Shown here piece after piece: positions 48,509 to 58,238 of a stretch of DNA of 64,000 nucleotides. This DNA is from Collimonas pratensis (GTDB lineage Bacteria; Pseudomonadota; Gammaproteobacteria; Burkholderiales; Burkholderiaceae_D), in the NCBI RefSeq assembly GCF_001584185.1, contig NZ_CP013234.1:5270001-5334000 (forward strand), written 5' to 3'. Position numbers and translations under genes: made by a program. The notes under the pieces are model-generated. The model did not search any database and was not told the DNA's origin. It saw only the letters and a list, made by a program, of their open reading frames with translations. The first letter of the stretch is position 1; every line of letters starts with the position of its first letter.

Positions 48509-50263
48509 TCAAGCCATGATCCGCATCTGGCTGACCGCGGTGGCAATCGCGCTCGGTTCGGTATTGCGGAGGATTTTCTTGGTTTGCAGCGTCAGGCCGT
48601 CGAGGTCGCTGTTCAGCACTTCCTGCTTCACCGCCAGCAATTGCGCCGGATGCATGGAAAATTCAAGCAAACCCATGCCCAGCAGCAAGCGCGTGAATTT
48701 GACGTCGCCCGCCATTTCGCCGCAGACCGACACCGGAATACCGGCCTTGCGGCCGAGCGCAATCACGGTCGACAGCAAAAACAGGACCGCCGGATGGAGC
48801 GGGTTGTACAGGTGCGCCACCTCGTGGTCGACGCGATCGATAGCCAAGGTGTACTGGATCAAATCATTGGTGCCAATTGACAAAAAATCCATGCGCTTGA
48901 TAAACATCGGCAAGGCCAGCGCCGCCGCCGGGATCTCGATCATGGCGCCGATCTTGATGGCTTCGTCGAACTTGACGCCGTCATCGCGTAGCTGCTGCTT
49001 GGCTTGTTCGATGATGGCCAGGGTCTGGTCGATCTCAAAAGCATGGGCCAGCATCGGGATCAGCAGTTTGACCTGCCCAAAAGCAGAAGCGCGCAGGATC
49101 GCCCGCAGCTGCGTCAGGAACAGTTGCGGTTCGGCCAGGCAGTAACGGATGGCGCGCAAGCCGAGCGCCGGATTGAGCGCGGTCTGTTCGTCGTTGTTGA
49201 GCGGCTTGTCGGCGCCGACGTCGAGCGTGCGGATGGTCACCGGCCGTCCCTTCATCGCCATCACTGCCTGACGGTAGGATTCGAACTGCTCGTCCTCGGT
49301 CGGCAAGGTATGTTGCGTGCCGATGCGGCCCATGAACAGGAATTCCGAACGAAACAGGCCGACGCCGTTGGCGCCGGATTCCATGGCCGCAGCGCAGTCG
49401 CTCGGCAGCTCAATGTTGGCCAGCAGCGTAATTTCCGTGCCGTCCAGCGTCACCGCGCGGGTTTTCTTGATCTTGCCGAGCTTCCTGCGCGAACGCAGCA
49501 GATGTGCCTGGCGCTCACGGTATTGCTTGAGTATCACTGTGGCCGGATCGACGATCACCACGCCGGCGTCGCCGTCGATGATGATCCAGTCGTCCTGCTT
49601 GATCAGACGCGAGGCGTTGTTCATGCCGACCGCGGCCGGAATATCCAGGCTGCGGGCGACGATCGCGGTATGTGAATTCTGGCCGCCGAGATCAGTGACG
49701 AAACCGGCGAAAGCGCGGTCGCGGAACTGCAGCATGTCGGCCGGGGAAATATCGTAAGCCACCACCACGATGTTGGCGAAGGAAGCGCCGTCGCTGTCGA
49801 CTTCGGGCAGGCGGGTGGAGGTGCCGGTCAAGACTTTCAGCAGACGCTCGCCGACCTGCAGCACATCCATCTTGCGCTCGCGTAGATAGGGGTCTTCGAT
49901 TTCATCGAACTGGGTCGACAACTCGTCGATCTGGGTCACCAGCGCCCATTCGGCGTTGTACTGGCGATTGCGGATGATATCGAGCGACATCTCAGCCAGC
50001 ATCGGATCGGACAGGATCAGCAGGTGGACGTCGACAAAGGCGCCTAGCTCGGGCGGCGACTCTTTCGGCAAATCGTTGCGGATGGTCTGCAGCTCGCTGC
50101 GCACGGTGGTGACTGCGTTCTGCAGCCGCTGGACTTCGGCTTCGACCTCGGTTTCGCCGATCAGGTAGTGCTTGACGTCCATGGCAGCCGGCGCCAGCAG
50201 GTGCGCGCGGCCGATCGCGATGCCGCGCGAAACCGGAATGCCGTGTAGGGTAAAGGATGCCAT
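48509..50263 (-). CDS. ptsI: Phosphoenolpyruvate--protein phosphotransferase (PTS enzyme I)
   Basis: Enzyme I transfers phosphate from PEP to HPr. It has 584 residues from ATG 50263. The N-terminal HPr-binding domain starts TLHGIPVSRGIAIGRAH; the active His is in GGQNSHTAIVARSLDIPAAV; the PEP-binding C-terminal barrel includes GVGLFRSEFLFMGR and ALNPALGLRAIRYCL, and the signature SVCGEMAGDVKF near the end. It follows ptsH by 65 bp. There are no sugar-specific EIIB or EIIC genes here. Confidence 0.96.
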   Translation of the reverse strand: MASFTLHGIPVSRGIAIGRAHLLAPAAMDVKHYLIGETEVEAEVQRLQNAVTTVRSELQTIRNDLPKESPPELGAFVDVHLLILSDPMLAEMSLDIIRNRQYNAEWALVTQIDELSTQFDEIEDPYLRERKMDVLQVGERLLKVLTGTSTRLPEVDSDGASFANIVVVAYDISPADMLQFRDRAFAGFVTDLGGQNSHTAIVARSLDIPAAVGMNNASRLIKQDDWIIIDGDAGVVIVDPATVILKQYRERQAHLLRSRRKLGKIKKTRAVTLDGTEITLLANIELPSDCAAAMESGANGVGLFRSEFLFMGRIGTQHTLPTEDEQFESYRQAVMAMKGRPVTIRTLDVGADKPLNNDEQTALNPALGLRAIRYCLAEPQLFLTQLRAILRASAFGQVKLLIPMLAHAFEIDQTLAIIEQAKQQLRDDGVKFDEAIKIGAMIEIPAAALALPMFIKRMDFLSIGTNDLIQYTLAIDRVDHEVAHLYNPLHPAVLFLLSTVIALGRKAGIPVSVCGEMAGDVKFTRLLLGMGLLEFSMHPAQLLAVKQEVLNSDLDGLTLQTKKILRNTEPSAIATAVSQMRIMA

Positions 50264-50328
50264 CTGGTCACCGCTGTATAAAGATAGATAAAGATAAATG
50301 CGGAACCGGGTCAGCCGACAGGCGGGTT

Positions 50329-50598
50329 TTACTCGCCTTCGCCAAACTTATCCTGAATTAACTGGTTTAAGGCATCAAAACAGGCTTTCTCATCCTCGCC
50401 GTCGGCTTCCAGCAAGATCGTGCTGCCCTTGCCGGCTGCCAGCATCATCACGCCCATGATCGATTTGGCGTTGACGCGGCGTTTATTGCGGGTCATCCAG
50501 ACTTCACATTTGAACTTGCTGGCCAGTTGGGTAAATTTGGCGGAGGCACGTGCATGCAAGCCAAGTTTGTTGATAATTTCGATTTCTTGTTGAATCAT
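50329..50598 (-). CDS. ptsH: Phosphocarrier protein HPr
   Basis: An 89-residue HPr starting MIQQEIEIINKLGLHARASAK. The phosphorylatable His is in GLHARAS (about residue 16) and the regulatory Ser lies in NAKSIMGVMML (about residue 47), so HprK-type control is possible. It sits between the EIIA and EI genes and likely works with them as a regulatory chain. Confidence 0.95.
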   Translation of the reverse strand: MIQQEIEIINKLGLHARASAKFTQLASKFKCEVWMTRNKRRVNAKSIMGVMMLAAGKGSTILLEADGEDEKACFDALNQLIQDKFGEGE

Positions 50599-50663
50599 TT
50601 TGTCTTTTATTAGTGTTAACTATCAGTTCTAACGAGGCGTAAATCGGTTCCGGCCATCTGTTG

Positions 50664-51068
50664 TCAATGCGATACGCGTACCCGGTTATCCACCCTGACC
50701 GCCCCGCCCTGGCCGCCGGCCAGCGCCATTTCGGTCACCACGTCGAGCGTATCATTGCGGTAAGTCAGGGCGCGCAGCAGCATCGGCAAGCTGATGCCGG
50801 CGATCACCTGGGTCTGGTTGCCGCTGCAAAACGGCAGCGTGCAGTTGGACGGCGTGCCGCCCATGACGTCGGTAATCACCAGCACGCCGGAGCCGTCGTC
50901 CAGACGGGCGGCGGCCTGCTTGGCGAGTTTTTGCACTTCCATCGGATTCTGGTCGGCGATAACGTCGATCGCTTCCAGCCGTTCGGGCGTATGGCGAAAC
51001 ACGTGAGAAGCAGCTGCGATAAATGCCTGGCCCAGCGGGGCATGGGTTAAAAGAAGAATGCCAATCAT
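50664..51068 (-). CDS. PTS EIIA component, mannose (EIIA-Man) type
   Basis: A 134-residue EIIA-Man domain starting MIGILLLTHAPLGQAFIAAA; the phosphorylated His is in LTHAPLG (about residue 9). ITDVMGGTPSNCTLPFCSG and ISLPMLLRALTYRND are further family stretches. With HPr and EI it forms a truncated PTS without EIIB/EIIC, widespread in beta-proteobacteria and thought to be regulatory rather than sugar-transporting. Confidence 0.92.
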   Translation of the reverse strand: MIGILLLTHAPLGQAFIAAASHVFRHTPERLEAIDVIADQNPMEVQKLAKQAAARLDDGSGVLVITDVMGGTPSNCTLPFCSGNQTQVIAGISLPMLLRALTYRNDTLDVVTEMALAGGQGGAVRVDNRVRVSH

Positions 51069-51159
51069 AGTTTCACTCGAATCCGCAGCGCGGACTATCC
51101 CGGTTTACAACGGTTTTACTGCAATACACATCGCGCACCGGCAGGTGCCGGCGCTGACG

Positions 51160-51188
51160 AAAAAAAAATCTGCCTGGCTTAAGCCAGG
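51160..51188 (-). terminator. Rho-independent terminator overlapping the gshB stop codon
   Basis: On the minus strand CCTGGC-TTAA-GCCAGG (51188-51173) is followed by CAGA and nine T (51168-51160). The loop bases TTAA contain the TAA stop codon of gshB. The T-run is separated from the stem by four bases, so efficiency may be moderate. Confidence 0.75.
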
Positions 51189-52120
51189 GCTGCTTCTAGC
51201 GCATCAATGAACATCTCGGCAACATCAAAGCCGGCCTGCTGCTTAATTTCTTGGAAGCAAGTCGGGCTGGTGACGTTGACCTCGGTCAAATAGTCGCCGA
51301 TCACATCTAATCCTACCAGTAACAAGCCGCGCTGCGCCAGCACCGGCCCAATTGCTTCGCCGATTTCGCGGTCGCGCGCAGTCAACGGCTGGGCCACGCC
51401 GATGCCGCCGGCCGCCAAGTTGCCACGCACTTCGCTGCCTTGCGGGATGCGCGCCAGCGAAAACGGCACCACTTTACCGCCAATCACCAGCACCCGTTTA
51501 TCGCCGGCGACAATTTCAGGAATGAAACGCTGGATCATGATGGTGCGCTGGCCGTTGTCAGTCAGGGTTTCGATGATGGAACCCAGATTCAAGCCGTCCT
51601 GCCGCACGCGGAAAATCCCGGTGCCGCCCATGCCGTCGAGCGGCTTCAGGATCACATCCTGGTGCTCTTCGTGGAAGGCGCGCAAGCGCGCCGCATCCCG
51701 CGTCACCAGGGTCGGCGAGGTGTATTTCGAGAACTGCGCAATGGCCAGCTTCTCGTTATGGTCGCGGATGGCCTGCGGCTTGTTGAAGACGCGCGCGCCC
51801 TGGGTTTCAGCCAGTTCCAGCAGGTAGGTGGTATAAATGTATTCCATGTCGAAAGGCGGATCCTTGCGCAGCAGGATCGCATCGAATTCCGACAGGAACA
51901 TGGCAGCCGGCGCACTGGCGCGGAACCAGTCCTTGTCATCGCCGGTCAAGGTCACCTTAACGACATTGGCCGTCACGATGCCGCTTTCCAGCGCCATGTC
52001 CTTTTGCTCGAAAGCATAGATCGTATGGCCGCGTTTGACCGCTTCCACCATCATGGCGTAAGTCGAATCTTTATACGTCTTGAAGGTGCTGAGGGGATCG
52101 GCAAGGAAAGCGATTTTCAT
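51179..52120 (-). CDS. gshB: Glutathione synthetase
   Basis: ATP-grasp enzyme joining gamma-glutamylcysteine and glycine. It has 313 residues. Features: MKIAFLADPLSTFKTYKDST at the N-terminus, ILLRKDPPFDMEYIYTTYLLE, the ATP-binding VILKPLDGMGGTGIFRV, GDKRVLVIGGKVVPFSLARIP and the C-terminal GLDVIGDYLTEVNVTSPT. It follows gshA by 70 bp on the same strand. A terminator overlaps its stop codon. Confidence 0.97.
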   Translation of the reverse strand: MKIAFLADPLSTFKTYKDSTYAMMVEAVKRGHTIYAFEQKDMALESGIVTANVVKVTLTGDDKDWFRASAPAAMFLSEFDAILLRKDPPFDMEYIYTTYLLELAETQGARVFNKPQAIRDHNEKLAIAQFSKYTSPTLVTRDAARLRAFHEEHQDVILKPLDGMGGTGIFRVRQDGLNLGSIIETLTDNGQRTIMIQRFIPEIVAGDKRVLVIGGKVVPFSLARIPQGSEVRGNLAAGGIGVAQPLTARDREIGEAIGPVLAQRGLLLVGLDVIGDYLTEVNVTSPTCFQEIKQQAGFDVAEMFIDALEAALA

Positions 52121-52190
52121 GTTTTGTCCTGTTTTTCTTTACAATTTAACCGTTTAATCTAGTCAGTTGAGGACAGAGTAATAAGTAAAA

Positions 52191-53489
52191 TTAATATTCC
52201 TCTGGGTTCGGATCGGTCTTTTCCATCTCCAGCGAAGCCGCCAGCAGACCGAGGCGCGCTACCACGCCGTACATATAGAAGCGGTTCGGCGCGGTCGTGC
52301 CCGGCTTGGCCAGCATGTCCGGCAAAGCGTGCTGCTGGGCAAACGCCAAGGGCACGAAATGGGCGCCCGGTGCATTCAGATTTTCATTGATCCCGCGCTC
52401 CGCGTGTACACGGTAAAAACCACCGACGACATAGCGGTCGATCATGTACACCACCGGCTCCGCTACCGCATCATTGATGTGTTCGAAAGTATGTACACCT
52501 TCCTGGATAATCAGGTCATGGATCTCGCCGCCGGTTTTGCCGAGCGACAGTTTCTCGCGCTGCTTACGGCTCAGTTCCTTGATCTGGCTGACATCGGTCA
52601 CGCTCATCACACCCATGTCGTCGGTACCGGCATCGGCCTTGACGATCACGAACGGCTTTTCCGTGATGCCGTATTCCTTGTATTTCTTGCGGATCTTGGC
52701 CAGCAGCGAACTGACGCTGGCGGCCAGCTTGTCGTCGCCGTCGGTAGCCTGGAAATCGACCTGGTCGACCTTGGCGAAAAACGGATTCAGCATCCACGGA
52801 TCGACATCGATCAGCTTGGCGAATTTCTTCACCACTTCATCGTAGGCCGTGAAATGGTTGCTCTTGCGGCGCACCGTCCAGCCGGCGTGCAGCGGCGGCA
52901 AGACATTCTGCTCGTTCAGGTTTTCCAGTATCGACGGCGTGCCGGAAGACAAATCGTTGTTCAGCAAAATGGTGCAGGGATCGAAATTCTTCAGCCCCAG
53001 GCGGCGGCCATTGGCGGAGCGCTCCAGCGGTTCCAGCGTGATGGTGCTGCCATCCGGCAGTTCGATGGTTTGCGGTTCCTTGATGTCCTCTGCCAATGAG
53101 CCGAGCCGCACGTGCAGGCCAGTCTGGCGGAACACCTGCATCAGCCGCGCCACGTTTTGCAGATAGAAGGTATTGCGCGTATTCAGTTCCGGCAGCAGCA
53201 ACAGGTTCTTGGCGTCCGGGCAATATTTTTCGATAGCCGCCATGGCCGCCTGTATCGCCAGCGGCAGCATCTCCGGTGACAGATTGCTGAAGCCGCCCGG
53301 GAACAGGTTGGTGTCCACCGGCGCCAGCTTGTAACCAGAGTTGCGCAAATCGACAGAGCAATAGAACGGCGGCGTGTGTTCCTGCCACTCCATCCGGAAC
53401 CAGCGCTCGATAGCCGGGGTAGCTGCGAGGATTTTCTTTTCTAGATCGAGCAATGGACCATTCAGGGCCGTGACAAGGTGCGGAACCAT
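52191..53489 (-). CDS. gshA: Glutamate--cysteine ligase (proteobacterial GshA type)
   Basis: Makes gamma-glutamylcysteine for glutathione. It has 432 residues from ATG 53489 (MVPHLVTALNGPLLDLEKK); the frame is open upstream but the extension is not family-like. Stretches of this acidithiobacilli/beta-proteobacterial class: FYCSVDLRNSGYKLAPVDTN, LFPGGFSNLSPE, NLLLLPELNTRNTFYL, FVIVKADAGTDDMGVMSV and DRYVVGGFYRVHAERGINEN. It differs from the E. coli GshA class. First gene of the gshA-gshB unit, with the PTS genes downstream. Confidence 0.94.
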   Translation of the reverse strand: MVPHLVTALNGPLLDLEKKILAATPAIERWFRMEWQEHTPPFYCSVDLRNSGYKLAPVDTNLFPGGFSNLSPEMLPLAIQAAMAAIEKYCPDAKNLLLLPELNTRNTFYLQNVARLMQVFRQTGLHVRLGSLAEDIKEPQTIELPDGSTITLEPLERSANGRRLGLKNFDPCTILLNNDLSSGTPSILENLNEQNVLPPLHAGWTVRRKSNHFTAYDEVVKKFAKLIDVDPWMLNPFFAKVDQVDFQATDGDDKLAASVSSLLAKIRKKYKEYGITEKPFVIVKADAGTDDMGVMSVTDVSQIKELSRKQREKLSLGKTGGEIHDLIIQEGVHTFEHINDAVAEPVVYMIDRYVVGGFYRVHAERGINENLNAPGAHFVPLAFAQQHALPDMLAKPGTTAPNRFYMYGVVARLGLLAASLEMEKTDPNPEEY

Positions 53490-53866
53490 ATAAAACTTTC
53501 TTTTGGAAACGATGTTGCGTGTGCAAATGCGCTGCAGCCAGTCCAAAAAGCCTATTTCAGGACTTCCGTGACCAGCCGCCGATTCTAACGGGAAATGCGT
53601 TATTTCGCCGGTCAGCCGCCGCAATGTTGCGTAAACGGCGTGATGGCTGGCCGGTAGGGCCGATTAGCCCACTTTACATCGGGTCGCTGCCGGATTTTTA
53701 AAGCCCTCCGGCTGACAAAAAGCGCAATGGAATGCCCTGCTTTGCGTTAAATCTGCACCAGACAAGAATTGTCTTACACACAATGCAAGACGTGTATATC
53801 ATTTTATATGCGCCACGCTTTGTTCCGCGCAGCAGAATTTTTCAACATTAGTCAAATTCGACACAA
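53490..53866. other. 377-bp intergenic region between gshA and parD
   Basis: No credible gene. It contains promoters for gshA (leftward) and the toxin-antitoxin pair (rightward). Two unassigned dyads: GCCGGA/TCCGGC (53689-53712) and AGACAA-GAA-TTGTCT near 53762-53776. AT content rises toward the parD operator. Confidence 0.5.
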
Positions 53867-53896
53867 GTAATGATAAAGTATATACCTTATCATTAC
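53867..53896. promoter_or_regulatory. 30-bp near-perfect palindromic operator of the ParD/ParE pair
   Basis: GTAATGATAA and TTATCATTAC are perfect 10-bp arms around a core A-GTATATAC-C that is itself palindromic, so 14 of 15 pairs match. It ends 16 bp before the antitoxin ATG. Such a site suits tandem binding of ribbon-helix-helix antitoxin dimers for autorepression. Confidence 0.72.
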
Positions 53897-53912
53897 CAGG
53901 CGAGGATTTGCC

Positions 53913-54206
53913 ATGACTAAAGAGGCTGTTTTCACGATGAAGATCGAATCAGAACTACGCGACAGGTTCATGGCCGAAGCCGCAGCAGCGCATCGGCCGG
54001 CGTCGCAAATCGTGCGCGAATTCATGCGCGATTTCGTCCAGCGTCAAACGGAAGCGCGGGAATATGACGCCTTCCTGCAGCGCAAGGTCGAAGCCGCCCG
54101 CGCGGACATCCAAGCTGGACGCAGCCGCTCAAACGACGAGGTTGAGGCCAGCTTCGCCCAGCGCCGCATGGCCTTGCTGGACAAGGCAGGTGAGAGCAAG
54201 GGGTGA
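53913..54206 (+). CDS. Type II antitoxin, ParD/ribbon-helix-helix type
   Basis: A 97-residue antitoxin: MTKEAVFTMKIESELRDRFM gives the RHH N-terminal strand and helix, followed by PASQIVREFMRDFVQRQTE. The C-terminal part (FLQRKVEAARADIQAGRSRS) matches the ParE-binding tail common in ParD-like antitoxins. A 30-bp palindrome just upstream is its likely operator. It overlaps the toxin gene by 4 bases. Confidence 0.9.
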   Translation: MTKEAVFTMKIESELRDRFMAEAAAAHRPASQIVREFMRDFVQRQTEAREYDAFLQRKVEAARADIQAGRSRSNDEVEASFAQRRMALLDKAGESKG

Positions 54207-54487
54207 ATGTTCATTGGGTATGCGAAGCAGAGCAAGACCGTAGCGATATTCTGGATTACATCGCAGAGCAGGATCTGGCGGCTGCAATCAAGATGGACGA
54301 ACTGTTCAGCCAGGCCGCTCGCAACCTGGCGCAGTTCCCGTTCTCGGGAAAAGCAGGCAGCGTTCCCGGCACGCGCGAGCTGATCCCGCATGAAAGCTAT
54401 CGCTTGCTGTACGAGATCATCGATGACAGCGTCTGGATTCTCGCCTTGGTGCATACGGCACAGCAGTGGCCGCCGGCTCGAAGCTAG
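54203..54487 (+). CDS. Type II toxin, ParE family
   Basis: A 94-residue ParE-like toxin starting at GTG 54203, whose bases overlap the antitoxin TGA stop. N-terminal CEAEQDRSDILDYIAEQDLA, central LAQFPFSGKAGSVPGTREL and C-terminal ESYRLLYEIIDDSVWILALV fit the ParE/RelE fold. Related toxins poison DNA gyrase, but mode of action is not proved from sequence. Confidence 0.9.
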   Translation: MNVHWVCEAEQDRSDILDYIAEQDLAAAIKMDELFSQAARNLAQFPFSGKAGSVPGTRELIPHESYRLLYEIIDDSVWILALVHTAQQWPPARS

Positions 54488-54509
54488 ATTCTTGCCCGTT
54501 CGCTCGGTC

Positions 54510-55058
54510 TTAAATTTGCTTGTACATGAAACTGGTGTCAGTCAGCTTGCCCGCAGTCGAACGCGCATAGTCGGGAATGACGCCAGCCAGCGCAAACCCC
54601 ATGGAACTGTACAGGGACTCGGCGGCATCGCCGGTACGGGTGTCAAGAATCAGCAGCGAGCGGCCATCGGCCCGGGCGATCGCCTCGGCTTGCTGCATCA
54701 ATAGGCGCGCCACACCTTTGCGTCTCGCATCGGGATGCACCAGCAACTTAGAAATCTCGGCGCGATGATGGCCGTTGGCAGGCGTCGCAAGCACGATCTG
54801 CACAGTGCCGACAACGTCGCCGGCAAAGCGCGCCACCAGCAGCCGGCGGCCGCCGCTTACCAGCGAGCCGCTGACACCGTACCAGAAGGAAAAAGCGTCC
54901 TCTGCAGCCGGCGTATCGACGAAACCGACGCTGGCGCCCTGCTCCACACATGCCATCAGGATATCGGTGAGCGGCCCCACTACCCGATCGAACTGGTCAG
55001 CTCTGACGTCTTCCACCGTACAGGCGCTCAGGCGTTGCGGGGTGATAGTCGGGTCCAT
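54510..55058 (-). CDS. GNAT-family N-acetyltransferase
   Basis: A 182-residue acetyltransferase-like protein. The acetyl-CoA loop is LLVHPDARRKGVARLLM (R/Q-x-x-G-x-A type), with the preceding strand HHRAEISKLLV and the final SLYSSMGFALAGVIPDYA. Substrate unknown. It is convergent with the toxin gene and lies downstream of amt on the same strand, but a terminator separates them, so it is probably transcribed alone. Confidence 0.85.
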   Translation of the reverse strand: MDPTITPQRLSACTVEDVRADQFDRVVGPLTDILMACVEQGASVGFVDTPAAEDAFSFWYGVSGSLVSGGRRLLVARFAGDVVGTVQIVLATPANGHHRAEISKLLVHPDARRKGVARLLMQQAEAIARADGRSLLILDTRTGDAAESLYSSMGFALAGVIPDYARSTAGKLTDTSFMYKQI

Positions 55059-55095
55059 GAAAATCTCCTGAATCTGCTACTCTTAAACTGAAAAC

Positions 55096-55129
55096 AAAAA
55101 TCCCAGGCGATGGCTATCGACCCGGGATT
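55096..55129 (-). terminator. Rho-independent terminator after amt
   Basis: On the minus strand AATCCCGGG pairs with CCTGGGATT (one mismatch) and is followed by TTTTTG. It lies 92 bp beyond the amt stop and ends the torF-glnK-amt transcript before the GNAT gene. Confidence 0.8.
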
Positions 55130-55220
55130 GTGCAAGACGCCGATCGAACCACCGGCTAGCGGTATTCTGCTATCCGGCCAGATCAGGCAAGGCTTGACCG
55201 TGACGTCTTAATCACACATC

Positions 55221-56768
55221 TCAATCATGGTAGGCAGATTCGCCATGGCTGGAGATATCCAGGCCTTCGCGTTCTTCTTCTTCGGTCACACGCAAGCCCA
55301 TGACGATGTCGACCAGCTTGAATGCAATCAGCGATACCACGCCGGACCAGACCAGCGTAGTCAGCACGCCTTCGAACTGGATCCACAGCTGGCCGGGGAT
55401 CGAATAGTCTGGCAGGACTGCATTGGTGACGTAGTCATAAATGCCAGTGCCGCCGAGGCTAGGCGCCGCGAACACGCCAGTAAGCAATGCACCCATGATG
55501 CCGCCAACGCCATGCACGCCGAAAACGTCCAGCGCATCATCCGCGCCCAGCAAACGTTTCAGGCCAGTCACGCCCCACAGGCAAACGAAACCAGCCAGCA
55601 AACCCATGATCAGTGCGCCCATCGGGCCGACGAAACCGGCTGCAGGCGTAATCGCCACCAGGCCGGCCACTGCACCGGATGCGCCACCCAGCATCGAAGG
55701 CTTGCCCTTGCCGATCCATTCGCCGGCGCTCCAGCTCAGCACCGCAGCAGCAGTCGCCAACAAGGTATTGATGAACGCCAAAGCAGCACTGCCGTTGGCT
55801 TCCAGCGCCGAACCGGCGTTGAAGCCGAACCAGCCGAACCACAGCAGCGAGGCGCCGACCATGGTCAGGGTCAGGCTATGCGGCTTGAATGCTTCCTTGC
55901 CGAAACCGACGCGCTTGCCGATCACATAAGAACCAACCAGGCCGGCGATAGCAGCATTGATGTGCACCACGGTGCCGCCGGCGAAATCCAGCGCGCCCTT
56001 CTGGAACAGCCAACCACCGGTGGCCGTCAGCTTTTCTGCGGAAGCGGCATCGACAAAACCATCCGGACCAGGCCAGAACCAGACCATGTGCGCCATCGGC
56101 AGGTAGGCGAAAGTGAACCACAGCACGGTGAACACCAAGATCGCTGAGAACTTGGCGCGCTCGGCAAAGGCGCCGATGATCAGGGCGCAGGTAATCGCGG
56201 CAAACGCGCCCTGGAACACCACATAGGCGAATTCAGGCACCACGACACCCTTGCTGAAGGTAGCCGCCACCGAATCAGGCGTCATGCCGTGCAAGAACAG
56301 CCGGCTGAAGCCGCCGAAGAAGGCATTGCCTTCCGTGAACGCGAGGCTGTAACCGTAGAGTATCCACAGCACGATGATCAGCGAGAACACCGTGAAGCAC
56401 TGCATCAGCACCGACAGCATGTTCTTGCTGCGCACCAGGCCGCCGTAAAACAAGCCCAGGCCTGGCAAGGTCATCAGGATCACGAATGCGGTACAGACCA
56501 GCAGCCAGGCGGTGTCGCCTTTGTTCGGCACCGGCGCAGCGGGAGCTGCCGCGGCAGGGGCCGCCGCAGCTGTAGCGGCCGGAGCCGGTGCGGCCACTGC
56601 TGCAGGCGCCAGCGCTGGCGCGGCGGCATCGGCGCTGGCGGATGCCACGGCGGCGGCTGGTGCGCTTGCTGCCGGAGCGGACGCCTGGTCGGCGGCCGAG
56701 GCTGGCAGCATCGCAGTCGCCGCGATCAGCGCGCAAGACGCTAAAATCGTTGCCAATATTCTGTTCAT
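55221..56768 (-). CDS. amtB: Ammonium transporter with Ala/Pro-rich N-terminal extension
   Basis: Trimeric inner-membrane ammonium channel, 515 residues. A signal peptide (MNRILATILASCALIAATAM) leads into an Ala/Pro/Ser stretch of about 55 residues, then 11 transmembrane helices. Amt hallmarks: GLGLFYGGLVRSKN, the pore His in VVHINAAIAGLVGSYV and the second His in VFGVHGVGGIMGALLTG. The cytoplasmic C-terminus (RVTEEEEREGLDISSHGES) is the GlnK-contact tail. glnK lies 12 bp upstream. The extension is longer than in E. coli AmtB. Confidence 0.95.
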   Translation of the reverse strand: MNRILATILASCALIAATAMLPASAADQASAPAASAPAAAVASASADAAAPALAPAAVAAPAPAATAAAAPAAAAPAAPVPNKGDTAWLLVCTAFVILMTLPGLGLFYGGLVRSKNMLSVLMQCFTVFSLIIVLWILYGYSLAFTEGNAFFGGFSRLFLHGMTPDSVAATFSKGVVVPEFAYVVFQGAFAAITCALIIGAFAERAKFSAILVFTVLWFTFAYLPMAHMVWFWPGPDGFVDAASAEKLTATGGWLFQKGALDFAGGTVVHINAAIAGLVGSYVIGKRVGFGKEAFKPHSLTLTMVGASLLWFGWFGFNAGSALEANGSAALAFINTLLATAAAVLSWSAGEWIGKGKPSMLGGASGAVAGLVAITPAAGFVGPMGALIMGLLAGFVCLWGVTGLKRLLGADDALDVFGVHGVGGIMGALLTGVFAAPSLGGTGIYDYVTNAVLPDYSIPGQLWIQFEGVLTTLVWSGVVSLIAFKLVDIVMGLRVTEEEEREGLDISSHGESAYHD

Positions 56769-56780
56769 ATTTTTATCCCC

Positions 56781-57954
<1,174 letters not shown>

Positions 57955-58015
57955 GGAAATCCCTGTTGGTATGTTGAATGAAAACCGCTAAATCAGTACT
58001 CTTCATACTTTCCAT

Positions 58016-58031
58016 AGCAGAACCCATGCCA
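58016..58031 (-). promoter_or_regulatory. Sigma-54 (-24/-12) promoter for torF-glnK-amt
   Basis: On the minus strand TGGCATGGGTTCTGCT matches the sigma-54 consensus TGGCAYRNNNNYTGCW at every defined position. The GC of the -12 element lies 63 bp before the torF ATG, giving a leader of about 50 bases. The location ahead of torF-glnK-amt agrees with NtrC-type nitrogen control. Confidence 0.85.
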
Positions 58032-58175
58032 ACTGTTCCAAGACTTCCTTTTGCCCGCTTAATACCAGTTATGGGGCGATTTATTTGCAGATTTTTAGTG
58101 ACTGTTAATTCGGAACGTTCTTGTGTAGAAATATTGTGCAGTGCAGCGCACCAAAATGAAGCGCACGCCTGTCAA

Positions 58176-58192
58176 CGCATTATTCTGGTGCA
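58176..58192 (-). promoter_or_regulatory. Probable NtrC-binding site upstream of the sigma-54 promoter
   Basis: CGCATTATTCTGGTGCA agrees at 13 of 17 positions with the well-known NtrC site TGCACTATATTGGTGCA. It lies about 150 bp upstream of the sigma-54 element, a normal enhancer distance. A further half-site GCGCACCAA occurs near 58146-58154. The rest of the 57955-58238 gap holds no gene. Confidence 0.6.
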
Positions 58193-58238
58193 TCAAACCA
58201 TCGCTTGAACTACATGACATCTTGTAGTCAGCTACAAA

